Source of the DNA: Volutella citrinella
Taxonomy: Eukaryota; Ascomycota; Sordariomycetes; Hypocreales; Nectriaceae
Assembly: GCA_034401135.1 (NCBI GenBank)
Contig: JAWZSP010000009.1
Coordinates: 62,001-126,000, forward strand
DNA length: 64,000 bases
Reading direction: 5' to 3'
Part shown: positions 53,354 to 64,000 of the stretch, piece after piece
Position numbering within the stretch: the stretch's first letter is position 1
How the letters are laid out: every line of letters begins with the position of its first letter
Program-made: the position numbers and the translations under genes
Notes under the pieces: model-generated
Database searches by the model: none
What the model saw: only the letters and a program-made list of their open reading frames with translations
What the model was told of the DNA's origin: nothing

Positions 53354-54079
53354 CCCCTCTAGATTAAATATTATAATATTTAAATAGCTTTAAAGCTTAT
53401 TATTATAGAGATTTATAATTATAAAGGGTAAAATATAATAGCTTTTATATATTACTTACTTAAAGTAATTATTATTAAATAAAATATTAAAATAACTATT
53501 TTATATATAATAAAGGTAAGTAAATAAGTATAATAGCTTTATAATTTAATAATAAGTATTATTATAAATTACTATACTTAATATTACTATTTATAAGTAA
53601 TACTTATAAATACTTTAGCTCTTATTTATTTTTTTTATTTTTTATTTTTTTTAATTTAATATCTTTTTTATATATTATATCTTTTTATATTATATTATAC
53701 TTTACTTATTCTAACTTATTAATTATATATATAGTAGACTTTTTATATTAATTTTTCTATTATTACTACTTTTATTATATTATATATTTTTAGGCTTTTT
53801 AAATAAATTATTTAAAATATATTTATTAACTCTATATAATAGTTTATTTACTTTATCTTTATTTAATATACCTCTTTTTTTATAAATTTTAATAAGCCTT
53901 ATTTAACTTATTTACTTTATATTTACTAATTTTAAGCTTATAATATTATTTTTAAAGCTAAGTAAATAAAGTAAGAGTTTAAATAAGTATTTACTAGCTC
54001 TTTACCTATTTTTATATTAATATTTAATAAAAAAAAATAGTATAAGGCTAAGTATAAAGCCTGCTAAGTATATAAATAT

Positions 54080-54190
54080 ACTAAGTATACTATTACTATT
54101 AATAAAGCTACTATTACTAAGGTTAAAGTTATTACTATTATTAAAGCTATTATTAAAGCTACTATTATTAATATTATTATTATTACTAAT
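54080..54190. repeat. Imperfect ATT/TTA-rich low-complexity tract
   Basis: Triplet-like units ATTACT, ATTATT and AAAGCT repeat irregularly inside the element. Probably a by-product of RIP on a simple sequence, not a separate feature. Confidence 0.45.
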
Positions 54191-57100
54191 CTATAAGTTT
54201 TTTTTTAAAGTTATATTTATTTAATTTAATACTTATTTTAATATTTATTTTAATTAAATCTATTATTAAAAAGTCCTTTACTTAAGATATTTATGCTTTA
54301 CTTTTATAAGTAAAACTAATAGAGTCTGCTTAGACTTAAAAAAGGCTTATAAGTACTATTATAAATAGTATTTTATAAATAGCTTTTATTAAAGTATATA
54401 AGTAAGGCTTAAATTAGCTATTTAATACTTATTTTTAATTTTATAAATTATAGGAAGCTCTTTTAATAATATTATTTTTCTTAGACTATATCTAGAGCCC
54501 TTAAGTTAAAGAGTAAGTAAGTTAAGCTTTAAATAACTTAAATAAAGTACTTTTATTAATTTTTATAAAAAAAGAAAAAGTACTATATTATAATAAAGGT
54601 TATTTTATAAATATATAAGAATTATACTTTTTTATTAATAAAAGATAAGTACTTTTAATAAGTAAGGGTTTTTTAGCTTTTTTAAAGTTTATTTAAATTA
54701 ATTAGCTTTTAAGTATTATTTATTTATTTTATTTAATTAAAAGATTATACTTTTAGTATTAATAGTAGTTAATTTATTTAAATTTAATTATTTTTTATAA
54801 TATATACTATATAATTCTTTATATTTATTATAACTATTCTATCTAATTATATACTTATATAAATCTATAATAAAAGTAATTTATATACTAAAATTAAAAG
54901 TTTTTTAAAAATCTTTTTATTTATCTATTTTAAATATTATATATTTAGCTAGAGTAAGAATTTATAAAGAATTTCTTTTAGAATATATTTTTATAATATA
55001 TTTTTTTATTAGTTTTAAATATAAGTAATAATATTAACTAGCTCTAGTTATCTCTAACTTTTTTTAAATTATATACTTTATAAAGTTTTAATTAAACTAT
55101 TAATAACTAGTTTTATATTTTATTTATATAAAATAAAGATTATTTAATCTTATATATACTATTAGAGCTAGTAATTATAAATATCTATATACTTTAACTT
55201 TATATAGAGCTTAGCTAATAGCTTTTAAAATAAAGAGATAGTCTATATATTATTATATAAAAGTAATAATCTTATAATATTAAGCTTTAGTCCTAGTTTT
55301 TTAAAAAGCTTTTATTAAAAAAGCCCCTTTTTTATTATTTAAGAAAGAGTAAGTAACTTTATTTTAGTTATTAAAATTATAACTATATCTTACTTATTTA
55401 TATATTATCTAATTAATTTATTAAATAGCTTTATAATATAAACTTCAGAGCTTTTTTTATTTAGTATATTATTAATAAAAAAGGTATTATTATAAATTAT
55501 ATAGTCTTTTTTTCTATTAAATTATAAACTAAGAAAATATATTTTATATATATAATATAAGACTTAATTAGCTACTTATATATATTTATTACTTAAGTTA
55601 GTTATAAATTATACTAACTATAAGATTATAAAAGTAATATCTAGTTTTAAAATAACTATTATATATAATAAAAAACTGATTACTTTTTAATACTAATTAA
55701 TATTTCTTTTAATTATAATACTTATATTTAATAAGAGTTCTATTTTAATTATAAAAGTTATAACTTATATAATTATAATATATAGTTTATATATCTTCTC
55801 TAAATATATAATTTATATAATCTATATTAAAAATAAAAGTCAGTCTTAAATAATCTTTATTTTTAAGAACTATTAAAGCTCGCTTTTATTAATAAAGCTA
55901 TATCCTTTTTTTAACTTTTTAATTAAGGTTTTTATAGCTTTTTTATACTCTTTTATAAAAATAAGTATAATATTATTTATATAAAAAAAAATTAATATAC
56001 TTTTCTTAATATAATAATATATTTTATAAGTAATTAGTTTAAAATTTAAGCTTTATAAAGTTATTTTAAGCTCTTTTTATTATAAAAAAAGTATAATTTA
56101 TAAGCTATATAGCGCTTTTTTAAGTAATAAAATATTACCTTTTTTATTACTTTTTTAATAGTTAGGTAATATTATTATAAATACTTTATTAAATAGTTTA
56201 GTATTAATAAATATATTAATAGTATTATATTATAAAAGTTTTATATTAAATTTTATTATAATTATAAATAGTAATTAAAAAGACTTACTTATAAAGATTA
56301 CTATATAAATTTTCTTAATAATTACTTTTTATTACTAGTCTTTTTAAATAATAAGCCTTATTTTATATTTTTAAAAATAGCTATACTTATTAAGTTTATA
56401 TTTATATACTTATATATAATCTAGTATTTATAAAGTATTAATATATAGATTATATCTTATTATCTCTATTTAAAACTTTATCTTATAATAGTTTTTAAAA
56501 TAATTTAACTTAGCTTAATAAAACTTATTTTTAAAGTAATAACTATTAATATCCTTATATAATATAAGTTCTAGAAGTAGATTTTTATAATAAAACTTTA
56601 CCTTATTTTTAAAAAGTAATATTTAGCTAATTTCTATCTTTTTTATATCTTTTACTCTTTTTTTACTTAATTAATAATATATTACTTTTATAAAAAGAGT
56701 ATTTTTACTTTTTATAATTAGTATAACTATTATATTAATATAGAAAGATTAATTAAATAGTAAGAGATTTAACTAATACTTATTTCTATTAGTTAGTTTT
56801 TAACTTTTTTACTTAATTAAGTAAGCTAAAAAACTAATCTTAAAGCTTTTTAAAAGTATTAAAAATAGCTTAAAGTAGAATTATATATATATATTTTTTT
56901 TTTAAGTATTACTTTATTTTTTAATTCTTTTTTAAAAATATTAACTTTTTAAAAATATTTTTAAAGATAGTTTTTTAAGTTTCTAGCTTATCTTAGCCTT
57001 TTATTAGGCTTTTAACTTAATTAATTTACTCTAAGTATAGTAAAGCTACTAGGTTTTTTTAAAACTTTTTAAAAGTCTAGATTCTTAATTTAAGATATTT

Positions 57101-59851
57101 TTTTAACTTAAATAACTTAAATATCTCTTTTTTATTAAAGATTATATTTTAAGTAATATAAATCTTATTAATTATAAGATTTTAAATATAAAAAATATTT
57201 TAGAAATTATATTTTATTAAAAACCTAATCTAGATTTTTAGAATTATTTTTTACTTAAACCTTTTTTACTTTACTTATATATTAGTAGTTATTATAAATA
57301 CTTTATATTTATAAGTTTTTAAATACTTAATATAAGGCTTATTATTATCTAATATACTTATAACTTATAAAAAAAAACTCTTATATAATATCTTTTAGTT
57401 AAAATAGAACTTTAGTATTTTATTTAAAAAATAGACTATAGTTCTTATTATTTCTAATTATAAAAAGAAAAGTAAATTACTATTAATTATAAAAAGCCTT
57501 ATTTTCTTTTTTACTACTTTCTTAAAATACTTATTAAAATTATTTTATTATTAAGTTTTAAGTATACTTAGTTCTACTTAAATACTTTTATAATTTAATT
57601 AAATACTAATTATTTTAGCTTTTTATAATTTATTATTTACTTTAATAACTTTAAGTTTGACTTTATATTATATTTTTATTATTTAAATAAAATACTTAAA
57701 TATTTAAAAAATACTTTTTTTTATTTAATTAGTAAAATAATAATCTTATAAAAAGTTTATTTCTTAATTTATAATAATAATATAAAAATTAAAGCTTTTT
57801 AAACTAATTAAATAATTATAAAACTTAATTAAGACTTATATACTTAGTTTTAAATTACAAATTCTTAGTTTATAGCTCTTTTATTTTTTTATTTTTCTTA
57901 ATTTATAAATATTATATTAAACTATAATTAGTCTTTTAATTTTTATATTAAGTACTTTATTAATAAGGTATTTTAAGAATCGCAGCTTTAAGTAATCTAA
58001 GTATTAATAATAAATAATAGTATCTATTTTATATAAAAATAGGGCTTATATTTAAAGTAAATAAGTATTATTTATAATAAATAAGGCTTTTTTCTTAATA
58101 TAAAAGTAGTATTTTAAAAAATACTAATTAAATACTATTTATAATTTATATAATCCTTATTTATTTTTATACTTAAGTATATCTTTTTTAAGTTATTAGT
58201 CCTATTAATAACCTTATTATCTTAAATATTTAAAAAATATAAAATTAGTATTAATTTATAAATAATAGCTAATATATTTTAAAATTAAATAATATAACTT
58301 ACTTACTAAGTTCTAGACTTATATAATTACTTACTTATACTTAAAAATAAGTAGATTTTTAAAAATTATAAATATATAATTACTTAGTAAAGTATCTTTA
58401 AGATTTATAAATTTATAAGTATTATTAAATAAGTATAAAATAGTATTAAAATTTAAAATTATTAAATTATAAAAAAAGTAATTAAGGTTCTTTATAAAAA
58501 ATATAGCTATATTAATAGAGATTTATAAATATTAAGTTAATTATTAACTCTAGCTTTCTTTTTACTTTAATAAAGACTTTTTTATATTTTTATAAAATAA
58601 ATAAAGCTTATTATCTTTCTTTAGTTATTTTTTAAAAATAACTAACTATTTTTCAGTCCTTTTAAACTTATATAATACTATTTTTAAAAATATAAGCTAA
58701 TATAATATTAAGTTTAGTCTTTTATATTACTATTTATAAAAGTAATAGACCTCTTTTTTAATAAACCTATATTTTATATATAGTTTCTTAGACTGCTTTT
58801 TATTACTTAATCTTTTATATTTTATATTTATAATTTATAATATAAATTTGCTTTTTAAAAAGCAGTTATAAAAATATAATAAAAGATTTAAGCTTTAAAA
58901 TAATAATCTAAATATTCCTTTATATACTTTAGAGCTATTTCTAGCTTTTATAAGTTATTTTATTTTAATCTTTTACTTAAAGCTTATAATAAAGATATAT
59001 AAAATATAAGATCTTAATTAAATCTATTAATAATACTCTTTTTACTTAATATTTAAAAATGTTTTAAACCTAGTACTTAGAGATTTTCTTAAGCTAGTAA
59101 ACTAAGTAATAGAGTTCTTAGTTTTAACTACTTTATAAAAGGCTTTTATATATATTACTTTTTTTTAATTATTAATCTAGGTTTCTTAATTAATTTAATA
59201 TTTAACTAAATAAAGTATAATTTATTTATAAGTTATATAAACTATTTACTACTTTAGCTTATTATTTATATTATATAAATCTTAAAAGTTTTAATAAAAC
59301 TTTAAAATATTAAGCTTATTTTTAATATTATATTTTAAAATAAAGCAGGTTTATATATAGTATAAGCTGACTTTTTTTAATATCTAGTCTAGTACTTTTT
59401 AAAGTCTTTTAATCTCTTTTTTATATAGTTTATAATTTATATAATAAGTAGATATATCTAATTTTAAGGACTTTTTATTATTAAAAAGTAGTTTAAAATA
59501 ATTAAATACTACTTATTTTAAAAAAAATAAATAATAATATAAAATTATTTAGATTAACTTAGACTTTTATTAAGTATTTAAATAGTTTTAAGTACTTTAG
59601 TTTCTAGATATAATATTTATAAAATTTATCTAAATCTTTAAGCTTACTTAAGGCTTTAATACCTTAAGTTATAAACTTTATTTTATATATATTTTTAAAG
59701 ATATCTTAGTTCTTAAAGCTATTTAAAATATATAAATTACTAACTATTTTAAATAAGGGCTTATATTTAATATTAATAAAAAGCCTTTTAGTTATTTTAT
59801 ACTCTTTTATTTTATAATTATAGCTATTTTCTTAAAATAGCTTTAAGATTC

Positions 59852-60074
59852 TTAATTATTAAATCTAATAATAATATATTTTAAATATACTTACCCTACT
59901 TTTTATAAAAGTTATATATTATTATATAAGCTAGTTATTTATATAATATACTTTTATTAAGAATAAGGCTTATTTATATTATTTAAGTTATAAAGTCTAT
60001 ATTTACTTATTCTTTTAAAAGGATATATATCCTCTACTTAATTATAAAGCTGGCCCTTGATTAGGCCTAATATA
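59852..60074 (-). repeat. Right LTR (5' LTR of the element)
   Basis: 223 nt, partner of 53131-53353. On the minus strand it begins TATTAGGCCTAATCAAGGGC, a likely RIP-altered TG start. More heavily mutated than the left copy except at this end. Confidence 0.85.
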
Positions 60075-60080
60075 TACTTA

Positions 60081-60210
60081 TATATATATTTTATATATAT
60101 TTATCTTATTTTTTATAAAAGTTATATATTATTATATAAACTAATTATCTATATAATATACTTTTAATAAAAATAAGACTTATTTATATTATTTAAGTTA
60201 TAAAGTCTAT
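60081..60210 (-). repeat. Partial third LTR copy
   Basis: About 130 nt matching 59871-60000 at a constant offset of 210, including the string TTTTATAAAAGTTATATATTATTATATAA (given in short form here: TTTTATAAAAG then TTATATATT). It abuts the right LTR and ends abruptly at AAAGTCTAT. Either a nested fragment or an unequal-recombination product. Confidence 0.75.
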
Positions 60211-63200
60211 AAAAGTATAATAATATAACTATAAGCTAAAGCTAGGAATAAGTATATAGTTAAAAGTAAGCTGCTATATTAACTTTTATTTATAAGTTCT
60301 AAGTAATCTTAGTATATAGTTTTTTACTTAGTAGTTAGTATACTTATATATAGCCTTTATAGCCTTTATAGCTTATAAGCTAGTTTAGGTTATATATATT
60401 ATAGATTTTCTTTTATAATTACCTTATTATAAATAAGGGCGCCCTGACCCTGCTTTTAGTATTAATAGTCTAAGTATTTAGTAAATATTTATATACTTTA
60501 GTACCTTACTCTTAGGGTAAATATTAATAATTTCTTATTTACTTTTTTTTATAAGGTTCTTTTTTATCTTACTAAGCCCTTACTAATTATTTACTTAGTT
60601 TTCTATTAGAGCTATATAATTTTTAATTTTTCTTTTTTTATAAAGCTTTTTATCTTTTTTTAAAGTATTAATTCTTTTTAAATACTTAGTAATAAGATAG
60701 TAGTTCTTTTTTATATTTAGAATATTTTATCTAATTTTTAATTTTCTACTAATAAAAAGTTTTTTAATATATATATTAAGAAGCTACTATACTTTAGCTA
60801 TTTAATTACTACTTTCTATAATATCTAAATTAAGTACTACTAAAATAGCTATAAGTAAAAATATATTTTTTATAAAGTAAACTAATCTAAGTACTAAGTA
60901 GTAAGTTAATAACTTTTTTTTAAGATATACTTAATATTTCTTAAATTCTAATAGAACTTTAAGGCCTAGCTTAATAATATTAAAACTTTATAAAAAAGGT
61001 AAACTATTACTATACTCTTACTAAAAACTATACTAATTTCCTAACCTTAGGGTATTAAGTTACTTTACTAAATATAATAAACTTTTATATTAATATATAG
61101 AAGTACTTCTAGAAGTATATTACTAATTTAATAAATACTTATTAAAAGAAGCCTAAGAATAAAGCTATTATTATATAATAGTTTTTCTAAGAGTTAAGCT
61201 TGACTTATAAGCTTATAATTATTATAGTCTTATAATAAGTATATTAAGCCTTTAGCTACCTTTTATTAAGTATTTTTTTAAGTTAGTATATTCTGACTTT
61301 ATAATTTTTTAAGCTAGCTAGATCTAGCTTAATAATACTATACTTTAAGTAGAAGCTATATAGCTAGTATATATTTAAAATAATACTATTATTACTAAGC
61401 TTAAGTTTAAGCTTAATATACTTATTAATATTCTAAGAACTAAGATAAAAAAGAAAAGAGCTAATAGTAATAAGTAGCTAACTGATCTCTTAATATAATA
61501 CTATATATTATTACTTTAATATATTACTTATATTATATTAAAATATCCTATTTAGTATATATACTCCTGTCTACTTTATTACTTAAACTAAAGTATACTT
61601 TTATTAAATTATTAATATATTAACTAAGAGTTTTAAGATATTTAAAACTAGGACTAAAATAGTCTAAAAGATAATAAAAATAATAATAAGAAGGGTAAGG
61701 CTAAGTAAAGCTATTATTATTTACTTAGCTAATAGTTCTTAGTTTTATTTTTTATTCTTAGTTACTTTATAAAGCTTTTATTTATTTAAATCTAAGCTAC
61801 TATTAATAGAAGTCTACTATACTTTTAGTAGTTACTTACTCTTTAAGTTTTTACTTTTATTTTTATTTTTTATTTTAACTAAGGCTTTATTAATATATAT
61901 TAAGGAATTTACTTTTTAATATAAATATATATAAATACTTATTAAGTACTTAGCTTATTTTTATTATTCTACTTCTTATAATAATACTTTTTTTATTTAT
62001 AATAAGCTTAGATTTTCTTTTTTATATTTATAAAATACTTTTTTAATTTCTAAGTATTATATTCTATTAGCTAGCCTGACTACTTAACTTAATAAAATAT
62101 TTATATTCTATTAGTCTTATATATAATAACCTTTTTAATTTTTTATTTCTTTTTTTTTTTTTTAAAATTAAAATAGTTAATTAATAACTATTTTCTTACT
62201 ACTTTTTTAATCTAAGGTTCTAGTAGTATAATTAATATTATATTATATATATATTAATATTTAATAGGTAATTTAACTTAGTAAGCTTGCTTATTAATAT
62301 ACTTAATAACTTTTATTTTAATAAAATAAGGCGCGAGTTTCTTATATTTAAAATAAAAGTTCTATATAAAGAGGCTGACTATCTAGCCCTTTTTAAAGAT
62401 CTACTTCTTATATAGCTTATTATAATATTTTACTTATAACTCTATAACTATCTTTTATAATTTAATAGCTTTTTAGCAGAAGCTTATAATCTTCTTAATA
62501 TACTTTTATATACTTTAGACCTTAGTTTTTATAAATTTAAGGATATACTTAATAATATAAAGATAGTATCTTATTAATACTTTTATTAAGAATATATTAA
62601 TTATACTATAATAATTATTATTATATATAAACTCTACTTTTTAAAAATAAGCTATTTAATTTTATAAAAAGCTCTTAGTATAGATTTATAAATACTTCTT
62701 TAATATTTAATTAAGTTATTCTATTTGCCTATCTATCTAAAAGTAGTATACTATTAATAGGCACTATCTAATTACTTACTCTTTAATTAAGTCTACTTAG
62801 AATTAGCTTATAAAAAGCTTATCTTTATTATTAATAATTCTTTTTAATATCCTATACTTATATTTAATATATTTATATAAAATGCCTGCTAACTATATTA
62901 TATTAAGTCGCTTAGTAGTTAGAATAAATAGAGTATACTTAGTTATTTAATAAATAACTATAAAAATTATATTAGCTAGCTTGCTTTTAAGCTGCACACT
63001 TTATAATAGGCTTGTAATAAAGTCTATATTAATTTTTTAAAATAGGTATAATAATAATAATAATAATTAAAGCTTTCTATATAAGTAATATCTTAGTATA
63101 TAGATACCTTAGTAATACTTATAAATCTTAATATACTTCCTTATATCTTTTATAAAGTTAACTTAATAGAACTTTTTTAAGATTAGTTTTATAGTCTTTA

Positions 63201-64000
63201 CTATTTTTATATACTCTAACTAAGAGTTATTATAATAGTACTAAAAGATCTTACTTTATAAAGATAGCTTTTTTAGAATAATAAGTCTTTTCTTAAAAAA
63301 TAATATACTTATATAGTCTACTATATAATTCTTTTTTTTAGTATTAATATATACTATATTTATATATACTAAGTATTCTAAGTTAGTAGTTTATAGCTTT
63401 CTAACTAGCGCTTTTAGCTTATATAATAACTATATTAAAAATACTATTTTACTCTTTATAAGTTCCTTTATAATAAAGCATAGGATATATTAATTTAGAA
63501 TAATAATCCTAGCTTGCTCTAAGTCCTTTATATACTTTTAGTAAGTATTATTTTAAAAAGCAGGTTTTATAATAAGACTCTTTTAAGCTAGTCTTATTTA
63601 TATTTTAATCTATACTTTAGATACTATTATTTATATTATATATAAAGATAGTTTATAAAATAGGTTATATTATTATAAAGTAAGAGCTATAATTATCTAG
63701 GCTATAGCTAGTCTAATTAAGCTAGACTTAACTACTTAGATAAATACTTAAGATACTTTAGACTTTCCTTTTTAATTTATAATTATCTACTATATATTTA
63801 AAAAGAGGTTTTTTATTAAGTTAAGTTTATAAGCTAAACTTAGTAATATATTACTATATATAAACTGACTTTCTATATAGTTAGGCCTATAAGATAGCCT
63901 ATTTATAGGGTTATTTACTCTTAAGTAGTATTATATTTTAAAATTAAACTTTAAAAGTTAATATACCTATTTTATAAGTCTTTTTTAAAGATCTTTTATA
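60211..64000. other. Second RIP-degraded A+T-rich block, unassigned
   Basis: 3.8 kb of A+T-rich sequence with the same loss of CA and TG. No frame survives. It keeps isolated less-mutated islands such as GGGCGCCCTGACCCTGC (60437-60453) and runs off the window edge. It is probably one or more further dead transposons, but I could not recognise LTRs, terminal inverted repeats or a family-specific protein motif. There is a (AAT)n run near 63049-63066 and a poly-T of about 14 near 62150-62163. Confidence 0.6.

Larger units (their letters stand above)
53131..60074 (-). mobile_element. RIP-degraded Ty1/copia-type LTR retrotransposon
   Basis: A 6.9-kb element bounded by two 223-nt direct repeats. 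The interior is almost all A+T, with CA and TG nearly absent and TA dominant, and every frame is broken. Read on the minus strand, one stretch still follows copia reverse transcriptase: KALYSL at complement(56101-56118), then LFL, KEL and a decayed Y-x-D-D read as YINN at complement(55972-55983), with ILIFF before it. After it comes KSEL, two stops, FLKIKII and YLEKIYKLY, matching the conserved region after the active site. GAC to AAT and CAG/TGG to stop changes are what C-to-T mutation on both strands gives. Gene order (active site about 4.1 kb from the element's own 5' end) fits copia, where integrase precedes reverse transcriptase. The element is inactive. Target-site duplication was not resolved. 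Confidence 0.85.

Noticed and set aside
62700..62790. Weak integrase-like string on the minus strand
   Set aside because: A few residues resemble a gypsy integrase motif, but the match needs selective frame choice and several unexplained changes; in A+T-rich DNA this can be chance.

Overview
This window is nuclear DNA of a filamentous ascomycete (Pezizomycotina). The genes carry short GT-AG introns, mostly about 45 to 75 nt, with CTRAY-like branch points. The gene set is typical of such fungi: Zn(II)2Cys6 regulators, a HET-domain protein, a PTH11-like membrane protein, a PDR-type ABC pump and an SNG1-like protein. Telomere-like TTAGGG motifs occur at one internal site, and the right-hand 11 kb shows mutation typical of repeat-induced point mutation (RIP). 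A hypocrealean or other sordariomycete origin is plausible, but this is inference only. No rRNA, tRNA or CRISPR was found.

Layout. Bases 1-53,100 are ordinary gene-bearing DNA with 20 supported protein genes; I reassembled exons by hand, and every spliced gene reads through in frame. 0.9-8.3 kb: an Fe(II)/2-oxoglutarate oxygenase (-), a succinate-semialdehyde-type aldehyde dehydrogenase (+) and a GPR1/FUN34/YaaH membrane protein (-). 10.1-16.6 kb: a Zn2Cys6 regulator (+) tail to tail with a DHCR7-type delta-7 sterol reductase (-), then a zinc-less MDR oxidoreductase (+). 17.0-24.8 kb: an FMN 2-hydroxyacid oxidase/dehydrogenase (+), a Gfo/Idh/MocA dehydrogenase (-), a Zn2Cys6 regulator (-) and a sugar transporter (+) divergent from that regulator; this looks like a small sugar or polyol catabolic island. 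25.1-33.3 kb: a full-length PDR ABC transporter (-) and a divergent Zn2Cys6/Fungal_trans_2 regulator (+). 34.7-40.5 kb: a BBE-type FAD oxidase (-), a seven-helix rhodopsin/PTH11-like protein (+) and an F-box protein (+). 41.1-47.6 kb: a tartrate/D-malate dehydrogenase (+), an anion:cation-symporter MFS permease (-) and a TauD-type dioxygenase (+), with telomere-like repeats and a strong hairpin between the first two. 47.7-52.4 kb: a small four-helix membrane protein of unknown role (-), a HET protein (+) and an SNG1/DUF3533 protein (-).

From about 53.1 kb to the end the DNA becomes extremely A+T-rich, with almost no CA or TG dinucleotides and a flood of TA, the pattern expected of RIP. Within it, 53,131-60,074 is a Ty1/copia LTR retrotransposon on the minus strand. 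Two 223-nt LTRs bound it, and decayed but readable reverse-transcriptase motifs lie at about 55.9-56.1 kb. A partial third LTR copy abuts it (60,081-60,210). Bases 60,211-64,000 are a second degenerate block that I could not assign.

The most notable gene-level points are a sterol delta-7 reductase in an ascomycete beside its own candidate regulator, the putative catabolic island at 17-25 kb, and a regulator whose zinc cluster is split by an intron and has a very long loop. No clearly new defence or mobile system was seen.
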